This document shows, in pieces, positions 24,499 through 31,221 of a DNA stretch of 63,460 bases. Source of the DNA: Bacteroidales bacterium UBA4230. GTDB lineage: Bacteria; Bacteroidota; Bacteroidia; Bacteroidales; UBA932. The position numbers and the translations under genes were made by a program. Where the stretch lies: NCBI GenBank assembly GCA_002395605.1, contig DGXO01000034.1, positions 1 through 63,460 of the forward strand. The letters are read 5' to 3'. The stretch's first letter is position 1. The number at the start of each line of letters is the position of its first letter. Under the pieces are notes generated by a model, which saw nothing but the letters and a program-made list of their open reading frames with translations, did not search any database and was not told the DNA's origin.

Positions 24499-24604
24499 GT
24501 TTTGCCGTGGCGGTGCGACGTAAAGCACTAGCAATCAACAACTTGCACGGTTCTTTGGGAAAAGCGGTAATCCCAAACAACCCAGCAAACACCTCACAAT
24601 CAAC
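24499..24604 (+). repeat. Left inverted repeat of the RAYT unit
   Basis: It contains GTTTTGCCGTG..GGTGC at its outer end (24499-24516), the hairpin core TTTGGGA...TCCCAAA (24554-24577) and GCAAAC.CCT.A..ATCAA at its inner end. It is the reverse complement of 26268-26373, with exactly the same 55-bp spacing between outer motif and hairpin. Confidence 0.8.
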
Positions 24605-24637
24605 ACTTTAACTGCCACCGACCAACAGGAGTCTTTG

Positions 24638-24645
24638 TACATTTG
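24638..24645 (+). promoter_or_regulatory. Bacteroidota -7 promoter box (TACATTTG)
   Basis: This exact TAnnTTTG match lies 30 bp upstream of the ATG at 24676, inside the inverted-repeat-bounded unit. A TTTAACTG further upstream is not a convincing -33 element. Confidence 0.55.
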
Positions 24646-24675
24646 TGGCAAAGATAAACTACATACCATACGTCC

Positions 24676-25218
24676 ATGACTTACTACAGCCAGCTTCTCC
24701 TTTATTACTTTCTCCATAGCGCAGGAACCATTCTGGAAGAACCAGAGCAGGAGTACTCTGGCCTTTCAGAGGAAACCGAGGCCACGGAACTGTCCGGCTT
24801 CGTGAAAGAGGCTTCGGCTGGCGGGCTGGTCCCGCCTCCGCCGCACGAAGTCATTCGCATTACGCGCGGGTACAGGATTTATTATGGAGGAAACGAACTC
24901 AAACTCAGGCCCATGTCCAAGGCTGTCATGCTCCTTTTCCTGCGGCATCCGGAAGGAATTGCCCTTAAGGACATCGGGGATCACCGCGAAGAACTCACGC
25001 GTCTTTACTCCGGTGTTGCACGCACGGACAACCCTGTCAGGATAGAGAAAAGCATCGGCCGAGTCCTTGATATCTTCTCAAATGAGCTTAATGTGAACCT
25101 TTCCAGGGTTAACGCCGCTCTTTCGGCTCTTGAAAATGAAGGCCGATACCACATGAAAGGCCGTGCCGGGGAGCCTAGGGCCCTTAAATTTTCAAGGGTA
25201 ATCGTCATTTGGGAATAG
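24676..25218 (+). CDS. Uncharacterised conserved protein inside the RAYT unit
   Basis: I do not recognise a named family. The product (180 residues) has a poorly conserved, acidic N-terminal third. It is followed by RPMSKAVMLLFLRHPEGIAL and DIGDHREELTRLYSGV (about residues 77-115). A pattern like this (MSKA..LFLRHPEGI..K...DHREEL) seems familiar from hypothetical proteins of Bacteroidota. The C-terminal half (EKSIGRVLDIFSNELNVNLS, then RVNAALSAL, YHMKGRAGEPRALKFSR) looks like a small helical, possibly winged-helix, domain with a basic tail, so nucleic-acid binding is possible. No signal peptide or membrane segment is seen. It lies 112 bp upstream of the transposase-like gene in the same orientation and between the inverted repeats, so it may be an accessory or cargo gene. 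Confidence 0.7.
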   Translation: MTYYSQLLLYYFLHSAGTILEEPEQEYSGLSEETEATELSGFVKEASAGGLVPPPPHEVIRITRGYRIYYGGNELKLRPMSKAVMLLFLRHPEGIALKDIGDHREELTRLYSGVARTDNPVRIEKSIGRVLDIFSNELNVNLSRVNAALSALENEGRYHMKGRAGEPRALKFSRVIVIWE

Positions 25219-25330
25219 TCGTTTACCCGTACTCCTTTAAAACAGCAAAATGTTTCACGTGAAACAACGCTATTTGTTACGGGGTTATTGCATAACGGCC
25301 GCATAATGCATAATTTGGCGACAAAAAATA

Positions 25331-26251
25331 ATGCATATGAAACGTAGAGTCGCAGAGGGTGAAGTTCACCACATTTACCAGAAAACAAAAGGCGGAGTCG
25401 TTATCTTTTATTCGCTCAGGGACTACCTTGTATACTTTACCATTTTCTGTACCCTGGCAGAGAGAATGGATGTCACGGTGCTTGCTTTGTGCCCTATGCC
25501 GGACCACCTTCATAGCGCTTGCCGGTTCGCAAGTGCAGAGCAGATGGTAAGGTTTGTGCAGCAGTACACAAGGATTTTTGTAAAAGAGTGGAATCACTCC
25601 AGAAAGCGCAAAGGCTCCCTTGTACAGGAGCACTTTGGAAGTGCACCCAAAATTGGGAACAAAGCCGTACGTACCACCATTAATTACAACAACAATAATC
25701 CAGTAGAACGCAAGATAACGGCCCGGGCCGAAGATTATCGGTGGAATTTCCTCAAGTATTTTAATAATCGCCATCCTTTTTCCAAACCTCTTGATGAATC
25801 GCATTCATCTCATAAGCTTAGGAGTGTACTTCAAGAAGTGAGAGCAGTTTACAAGAATGAACAATGGTTGCGGTACTCTCAACTTGATCTCTGGATGAAA
25901 GGGCTATCATCCGGAGAAGTGCAACAACTGGCCGACTACATAATAACAACTTGGAATGTAATTGATTATGTAGGGGCTATCAGCTACTATGGTGAATACG
26001 CCGCAATGCTACGAAGCTTCAACGACAACACCGGCGGAGAATATGATATTAAAGAAGATAAGGACAACTATTCAGATGCCGTCTATAATGACTGCACGCA
26101 AATACTTATTCGTGAAGGATACATTTCCAGCGTACGGGAGATACCTTGTATGTTCCTAGACAGGAAAATGGAACTATACAAGTTGCTTCAGTCCAGAACA
26201 GCAGCAAAACCATCTCAAATTAAGAAATATCTGCATCTGAGTGGAATATAG
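25331..26251 (+). CDS. REP-associated tyrosine transposase-like (RAYT, Y1/HUH) protein
   Basis: This 306-residue protein has the Y1-transposase pattern. The HUH motif is in LALCPMPDHLHS (about residues 49-60, His-x-His). A catalytic-type tyrosine lies in VRFVQQYTRIFVKEWN (about 70-85). The RAYT-type block GSLVQEHFGSAPKI...YNNNNPVERKI follows (about 95-130). A second start (ATG 25337) is possible. RAYTs are single-strand endonucleases that act on REP hairpins. The C-terminal approximately 170 residues extend well beyond common RAYTs. That extension ends in a basic helical motif (SRTAAKPSQIKKYLHLSGI) that could bind DNA. The gene sits just inside the right inverted repeat and has AT-rich codon use compared with neighbours. 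Confidence 0.85.
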   Translation: MHMKRRVAEGEVHHIYQKTKGGVVIFYSLRDYLVYFTIFCTLAERMDVTVLALCPMPDHLHSACRFASAEQMVRFVQQYTRIFVKEWNHSRKRKGSLVQEHFGSAPKIGNKAVRTTINYNNNNPVERKITARAEDYRWNFLKYFNNRHPFSKPLDESHSSHKLRSVLQEVRAVYKNEQWLRYSQLDLWMKGLSSGEVQQLADYIITTWNVIDYVGAISYYGEYAAMLRSFNDNTGGEYDIKEDKDNYSDAVYNDCTQILIREGYISSVREIPCMFLDRKMELYKLLQSRTAAKPSQIKKYLHLSGI

Positions 26252-26267
26252 AGGTGTCAACTATATA

Positions 26268-26373
26268 ATTGATACTCAGGCGTTTGCAGAATCATTTGGG
26301 ATTACCCGTTTTCCCAAACAAATGTATAAACGCCTGATAATAAACCGATTAGCTGGCACCAACACGGCAAAAC
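26268..26373 (-). repeat. Right inverted repeat of the RAYT unit
   Basis: It is the reverse complement counterpart of 24499-24604. The core reads TTTGGGATTACCC then GTTTTCCCAAA on the plus strand (26295-26318), and the outer motif is GGCACCAACACGGCAAAAC (26355-26373). It starts 16 bp after the transposase stop. Confidence 0.8.
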
Positions 26374-26478
26374 ACAAAGGGGGCAACGTGCAATAATGTG
26401 CTAGTTAGCTTGCACCACCAGGGGAGAAAAATAGGGGGCGCAATGTGCAGGGCAAGCGCAGGGCACAAGCCCGGGGCA

Positions 26479-27822
26479 CTACTTCTCTATGGGGTAGAGC
26501 TTCAGGAGCAGCAGGATGAGGAGGGCGATGGCGGCCGGGAACAAGGAGAACAGGGCCCAGATCATGGTTTGGACGGAGGACTGGTTCACGATTGTGACCA
26601 CGGTTTCTCCGGTTGCGGGGTCTGTGCCGGAGATAAAGCCGGCAAGGCCAAGGAGCAGCGCCACAAGCGCGCCGGATATGGCCGAACCAAACTTCTGGGA
26701 CATGGTGCCGGAAGAGAAGATGAGGCCGGTGGAGGAGGTTCCGTTTTTCTCCGTGGCAAAATCCGCAACGTCTGCGTACATGGACCAAAGGAGCGGAGAA
26801 TATATGCCGATACCAACAGAGGTGAGGATGACGGTTGCAACCATTAACCAGATATAGGCGGGGTCCATTGGGATGAAGAAGAAGCCGATGGACGTAACTG
26901 CGCAAATGACCGCTGCCCAGGCAAATGCCTTCTTCTTGGAGCCCACCCACTTTGTGAAGCGGGGAGAAAGGCCGCCGAAGACCATGCAGGTAACTTCACC
27001 GAAGGTCATGAACACCGTGTAGTTGATGATGAGGCCCGACACCGTCACGTCTCCGTGCAGGCAGTATTCCAGAAGGTAACCTGCAACGGCATAGCGGAAA
27101 CCGTTGAAGAAGTTGGTGCAAATGCCAATCAAAGTCAGATAGATCCAGGGCTTGTTGCGGAAAAGGTCTGCGAAAGGCTTGAATGAGAACTTCTCTGCGC
27201 GCACGGGCTTCAGGCGTTCACGGGTGAGAAGGCCGCAGGCAAGGGTGCCAAGGGCGGCCACGGTGCCAAGGACCACGCCCAGAACCGCATACTGGTGCTG
27301 AGGGGTGCCGCCAATCATTTTCTGGAGGTAAGGGAAGGAAAGAAGAGTGACGAAACCCATGGCATAAGCGCCCACCATGCGGTAAGACGAGAACTCGTTC
27401 TTCTCATTGTCGTCGTCTGTCATAACGCCAAGAAGTGACCCGTAAGGCACGTTCACGGCCGTGTATACCGCCATCATGAGAAGGTACAGGGAGTATGCCC
27501 AGATACGTTTCCCAACCGGGCCGAAGTCCGGGGTAAAGAGCAGCAGGGCAAACACCAGCCCAAGCGGAATGGCGCCGAAGATAAGCCACGGCCTGTAGGT
27601 TCCCCAGCGGGACTGGGTACGGTCTGCGATGGCTCCCATCATGGGGTCCGTGACAACGTCGAAGAGACGCGCCACCAGCATAAGGGTGGCGGTATCTGCA
27701 ACCGTAAGGCCGAAGATGTTGGTGAAAAACAGCGGAAACGCAATTGACATCACTTTCCAGGTGATTCCGCCAGCTGCGGCATCTCCCAGACCATATCCTA
27801 TTTTCTCAATGAGTTTGGCCAT
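26479..27822 (-). CDS. GPH-family (MelB-like) sugar:cation symporter
   Basis: This 447-residue inner-membrane protein has about 12 hydrophobic segments and the GPH signature region DPMMGAIADRTQSRWGTYRP (about residues 60-80). IGYGLGDAAAGGI at the N-terminus and a cytosolic loop with DDDNEKNEFSSYR (about 137-150) also fit. GPH transporters import di- and oligosaccharides with Na+ or H+. Placed beside a mannosylglucose phosphorylase/epimerase operon, it is the likely importer of mannobiose or related disaccharides from periplasm to cytosol; the substrate is inferred. The gene is divergent from the GH2 gene and has a TAnnTTTG box on its own strand (27845-27852). Its 3' end lies about 105 bp from the RAYT unit. 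Confidence 0.93.
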   Translation of the reverse strand: MAKLIEKIGYGLGDAAAGGITWKVMSIAFPLFFTNIFGLTVADTATLMLVARLFDVVTDPMMGAIADRTQSRWGTYRPWLIFGAIPLGLVFALLLFTPDFGPVGKRIWAYSLYLLMMAVYTAVNVPYGSLLGVMTDDDNEKNEFSSYRMVGAYAMGFVTLLSFPYLQKMIGGTPQHQYAVLGVVLGTVAALGTLACGLLTRERLKPVRAEKFSFKPFADLFRNKPWIYLTLIGICTNFFNGFRYAVAGYLLEYCLHGDVTVSGLIINYTVFMTFGEVTCMVFGGLSPRFTKWVGSKKKAFAWAAVICAVTSIGFFFIPMDPAYIWLMVATVILTSVGIGIYSPLLWSMYADVADFATEKNGTSSTGLIFSSGTMSQKFGSAISGALVALLLGLAGFISGTDPATGETVVTIVNQSSVQTMIWALFSLFPAAIALLILLLLKLYPIEK

Positions 27823-27844
27823 AGTTTTCAGCGTGTTTAATAGA

Positions 27845-27852
27845 CAAATATA
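27845..27852 (-). promoter_or_regulatory. -7 promoter box (TATATTTG, minus strand) of the GPH symporter gene
   Basis: The box reads CAAATATA on the plus strand. It lies 22 bp upstream of the symporter ATG and back to back with the GH2 promoter box 14 bp away, forming a compact divergent promoter. Confidence 0.6.
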
Positions 27853-27866
27853 ACAATTTTTTTCAG

Positions 27867-27874
27867 TATATTTG
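27867..27874 (+). promoter_or_regulatory. -7 promoter box (TATATTTG) of the GH2 gene
   Basis: This exact TAnnTTTG match ends only 4 bp before the ATG at 27879. The transcription start should fall at or next to the start codon. Confidence 0.7.
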
Positions 27875-27878
27875 TGTT

Positions 27879-30062
27879 ATGAAACAGGGATTTACACTTT
27901 TTTTGACGGCACTCTCACTTGCCCTCGCAACACCTTCAACTGCACAGACCATAACCCGGCTTGAAGACGGATGGAAGTTCGCCTTCGGCAATGCCGCAGA
28001 TCCCGGAAAGGACTGGGGGGCAGGCACGGAGTACTTCAACTACCTCACCAAGGCCCATTCCATCCACAATGAAGGCCCCTACACTGAGACCTTCAACGAC
28101 AGCTCCTGGCAGGAAGTCTCCATCCCCCACGACTGGGTAACCTCCCTACCCTGCGATTCCCTGGCCAGCCACTCCCACGGCTACAAGACCGTAGGCTGGG
28201 AATACCCTGAGACCAGCGTTGGATGGTACCGTAAATCCCTAAGTTTCGGCAAAGGGCAGGAAGGCCGCCATTTCACCATAAGGCTTGAAGGAGTTTTCCG
28301 CAATGCAAGCGTCTGGTTCAACGGCATTTACATGGGCACGGAGCCAAGCGGATACGCCACTCAGACCTACGACATCACCCCCTACATAGACTTCAACGGC
28401 GGCCCCAACGTCCTTACCGTACGGGCCGATGCCACCCTTGAAGAAGGCTGGTTCTACGAAGGCGCCGGCATCTACCGCAACGCCTATCTCATTGAAACAA
28501 AGGGCTCTTACGTGCCCGCAGGCAGTTTCTGGGCCAGCTGGGACGGCTCCAAAGTCACCATCCACTCTGAAATCCCGGAAGCCACCCACCGCATCCTTGA
28601 CAAAGAAGGCAATGAAATGACCGAGCCTCACCTCTGGAGCCCTGAAGACCCTTATCTCTATACGCTGGAATCAACTGTGGGAGAGGACGTTTACCGCACA
28701 AGCATCGGCCTCAGGACCGTTGAATGGAACGCCCAGGAAGGCTTCCTTCTCAACGGCAAAAAGCTCACCCTCAAAGGCGTAAACCTGCACCAGGACCACG
28801 CCGGGGTTGGCGCCGCCATGCCGGACGAACTCATAGAGTGGCGCGTGAAGGAACTTAAGAAGCTGGGCGTCAACGCCATCCGCTGTTCCCACAACCCGGC
28901 CTCACCCGCCCTTCTTGACATCTGCGACCGCGAGGGCATCCTCCTCATAGACGAAAACCGCCTCATGGGCGTGAACGCTCACCACCGCCGCCTCCTTGAA
29001 AACATGGTCATGGAAGGCCGGTCCCACCCATGCGTCATTCTCTGGAGCGTAGGCAACGAAGAATGGGGCCTGGAAAACGATGTAAGGGGCATAAAGATAG
29101 TGAAGGAAATGCAGGAGTATGTCAGGAGCCTTGATCCCACAAGAAGGACAACCGCTGCAAACGCCGGCGGCGGCACCCTCATTGAGGGCCTGGACATCCA
29201 CGGCTACAACTACATAATCCAAAACGACGTTGACGGCCGCCACGCACGCCACCCCGAATGGATAATCTACGGCTCCGAGGAAACCACCGGCTGCGGCACG
29301 CGCAGCATCTACAAGGCCGAAAATGGCAGGATGCCCGCCATCAACCGCACAGAAGAGCCGGAGAATGTCATTGAGCGCGGCTGGAAATTCTACGCAGAGC
29401 GTCCCTGGACCGGAGGCGTGTTCTTCTGGACGGGCTTCGACTACCGCGGAGAGCCCAATCCGCTCAAGTATCCCGCAACGCTCTCAGAATTCGGCATACT
29501 GGACTACTGCGGCTTCCCTAAAGACGAAGCCTGGTACCTGAGGTCATGGTGGACTGGCGAGCCCACCATCCACATCTGCGGCGCCACCAAAGATATCTGG
29601 GTTTATTCCAACTGCGACGAAGTACAGCTCAACGTTAACGGAAAGAACCTCGGCCGAAAGAAAATGCCCCGTAACGGCCATCTCACATGGGAAAACGCCT
29701 ACTCAAAAGGCCGGATCAAGGCTACCGGCTGCATTAAAGGCCGAAAGGTGGCAACGGACATCATTGAGCCCACCGGCCCCGCCACAACCGTAGAAGTCAC
29801 CTCTGATAGAATCGGCCGCCTGCAGGTTTATACCCTCACCGCCAAAGATGCCAAGGGCCGCACCGTCCCTGACGGCAATGTGGCCGTACAGGTATCCCTC
29901 AATGGCCCCGGCCGCATAATAGGCTTCGGCAACGGAGACCCCGCCGGCAGCGAAAATGAGCAGAGCGCAGACGGAAAAACCTGCACCCTCACCACATTTG
30001 GCGGCTTGGCGCAGGTCCTAGTCCTTGGAGAAGGCTCCCTTACTGTGACTCCAGCACTTTAA
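27879..30062 (+). CDS. GH2 family beta-glycosidase (likely beta-galactosidase), secreted
   Basis: This 727-residue enzyme has a Sec signal (MKQGFTLFLTALSLALATPSTAQ). A GH2 sugar-binding domain (about 25-215: WQEVSIPHDWV, LEGVFRNASVWFNG) and an immunoglobulin-like domain precede the TIM barrel. The barrel has LKGVNLHQDHAGVG, AIRCSHNP, acid/base Glu about 393 (SVGNEEWG) and the predicted nucleophile Glu about 466 (GSEETTG). A C-terminal DUF4982-like and Ig-like region (about 570-727) follows. The fold and motifs fit GH2 exo-beta-galactosidases better than beta-mannosidases, but specificity is inferred. Its last 23 bp overlap the 3' end of the convergent epimerase gene. It could trim beta-galactosyl side chains of xyloglucan or galactoglucomannan. 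Confidence 0.92.
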   Translation: MKQGFTLFLTALSLALATPSTAQTITRLEDGWKFAFGNAADPGKDWGAGTEYFNYLTKAHSIHNEGPYTETFNDSSWQEVSIPHDWVTSLPCDSLASHSHGYKTVGWEYPETSVGWYRKSLSFGKGQEGRHFTIRLEGVFRNASVWFNGIYMGTEPSGYATQTYDITPYIDFNGGPNVLTVRADATLEEGWFYEGAGIYRNAYLIETKGSYVPAGSFWASWDGSKVTIHSEIPEATHRILDKEGNEMTEPHLWSPEDPYLYTLESTVGEDVYRTSIGLRTVEWNAQEGFLLNGKKLTLKGVNLHQDHAGVGAAMPDELIEWRVKELKKLGVNAIRCSHNPASPALLDICDREGILLIDENRLMGVNAHHRRLLENMVMEGRSHPCVILWSVGNEEWGLENDVRGIKIVKEMQEYVRSLDPTRRTTAANAGGGTLIEGLDIHGYNYIIQNDVDGRHARHPEWIIYGSEETTGCGTRSIYKAENGRMPAINRTEEPENVIERGWKFYAERPWTGGVFFWTGFDYRGEPNPLKYPATLSEFGILDYCGFPKDEAWYLRSWWTGEPTIHICGATKDIWVYSNCDEVQLNVNGKNLGRKKMPRNGHLTWENAYSKGRIKATGCIKGRKVATDIIEPTGPATTVEVTSDRIGRLQVYTLTAKDAKGRTVPDGNVAVQVSLNGPGRIIGFGNGDPAGSENEQSADGKTCTLTTFGGLAQVLVLGEGSLTVTPAL

Positions 30063-31221
30063 GTGCCTCAAGGCACATGCGGGAGTTGTGGTAGGGGCAC
30101 TTCCAGAAGCCGGCCTTGGGGTTGGCGCGGTCAATTGAGCCGTCCGGGAGGATGGCCCACCACCATTCGCCGCCTTCAAAGTCCACAAGCTTTTCACGGA
30201 TGTAGTCCCAGGTGCGCATGGCAGTATCGTAGGCCGAAGTCACGCCGTGGTACTTCCACAGCCAGAGGTTGCCCACAACGGTTTCGGCCTGGACCCACCA
30301 CTGGCGGGAGTCGTCGAATGTGCCGTCCGTGAACTTCTCATAACGCATTGAGCCGTCCGGGAGGAGGCCTTCGTTGCCGGCAATGCCAAGCCGCAGCGCA
30401 TAAGGCTTTACAAAACCTATAACCTTCTCATCCCCAATGGCTTCTGCACATTCCAGCATAAGCCATGAGGTCTCGATGTCATGGCCATAGGAAACCGCGC
30501 CGGGAATCACCGTCCAGTCATTCTTGAAATACAGCTGAAGATGCCCGTCCGGGGCCATCACCTTTCGACATATAATGTCTAGAAGGCTTACCACGGCCTC
30601 CCTGAGCTCAGGATCCGGCCACACCCTGTAAAGGTTTGCGAATGCCTCCAGGATGTGAAGGTGGGAGTTCATAGTTTTGTCCGCGTTGATGTCATGGGCC
30701 GAAAGCGACATGTCCTCAAGTGGCGAAAAATTCCGGGCCAGAGCCTCTGTGTATCCGCCATTCCGGCGGTCTGCGAAATGCCGCTGACATACCCTGAAAA
30801 GCTCTATGGCCGCTTCCAGGGCCTCCTTGTCGCCGCATGCACGCACAAGCTCCGACAATCCGTAGATTGCAAACCCTTGGGAATAAAGCTGTTTCTTGCT
30901 CTCAAGGGGCTCTCCGGATGCCGACACGCTCCAGTACACCCCTCCGTTTTCGTGGTCCACGAAATTCTTCAGGAACCACTCCTTCGCCCAGAGCGCAGCA
31001 TCCAGGTATTCCTTATTGCCCAAAGCCCTGTAGGCCGCAGCAAACGCCCAGATTATACGGGCATTAAGGATAACGCCCCTGGGCGCATTCTTGATCACAT
31101 CACCGTTTGAGAAGACCTCTCCATAGAAGCCTCCCTCCGGATCACGGAGTTTTAACCAATACTGCAGGATGTTCTCCTGCAGTATTGATTTGAATTCACT
31201 TAAATGTTGGGTGTTTCCCAT
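30040..31221 (-). CDS. AGE-family cellobiose/mannobiose 2-epimerase
   Basis: The product (393 residues, no signal peptide, cytosolic) has the alpha6/alpha6-barrel pattern of the N-acylglucosamine 2-epimerase superfamily. Motifs of the cellobiose 2-epimerase branch are present: WLKLRDPEGGFYGEV near the N-terminus, GVILNARIIWAFAAAY, SYGHDIETSWLMLE (catalytic His region, about 245-258) and WKCPYHNSRMCLEA near the C-terminus (second catalytic His). In Bacteroides the equivalent enzyme converts beta-1,4-mannobiose to mannosylglucose, the substrate of GH130 phosphorylase, which is encoded in this operon. The start codon lies 22 bp inside the end of the GH3 gene, so translation is coupled. The 3' end overlaps the convergent GH2 gene by 23 bp. 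Confidence 0.93.
   Translation of the reverse strand: MGNTQHLSEFKSILQENILQYWLKLRDPEGGFYGEVFSNGDVIKNAPRGVILNARIIWAFAAAYRALGNKEYLDAALWAKEWFLKNFVDHENGGVYWSVSASGEPLESKKQLYSQGFAIYGLSELVRACGDKEALEAAIELFRVCQRHFADRRNGGYTEALARNFSPLEDMSLSAHDINADKTMNSHLHILEAFANLYRVWPDPELREAVVSLLDIICRKVMAPDGHLQLYFKNDWTVIPGAVSYGHDIETSWLMLECAEAIGDEKVIGFVKPYALRLGIAGNEGLLPDGSMRYEKFTDGTFDDSRQWWVQAETVVGNLWLWKYHGVTSAYDTAMRTWDYIREKLVDFEGGEWWWAILPDGSIDRANPKAGFWKCPYHNSRMCLEALKVLESQ

Larger units (their letters stand above)
24499..26373. mobile_element. Candidate RAYT/REPtron-like mobile unit with two genes and long inverted repeats
   Basis: A 1,875-bp segment is bounded by inverted repeats 24499-24604 and 26268-26373. They align without gaps over 106 bp (about 70 identities by hand). 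Each contains a palindromic core, TTTGGGAAAA..GGTAATCCCAAA. Inside are an uncharacterised gene (24676) and a HUH/Y1 REP-associated transposase-like gene (25331). The interior is visibly more AT-rich than the flanking core genes and PUL. This fits the known arrangement of RAYT genes flanked by inversely oriented REP hairpins, although the repeats here are longer. No obvious target-site duplication is seen. Confidence 0.7.

Noticed and set aside
24554..24577. TTTGGGA...TCCCAAA hairpin as a second terminator of rpmH
   Set aside because: No T-run follows, a good terminator already lies at 24390-24421, and the same hairpin occurs inverted at 26295-26318, which fits an element end better.
30040..30062. 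Overlap of GH2 and epimerase ends as a frameshift or misassembly
   Set aside because: Both proteins end at plausible positions for their families, and convergent 3' overlaps are common in compact genomes (ispH and the kinase show another).
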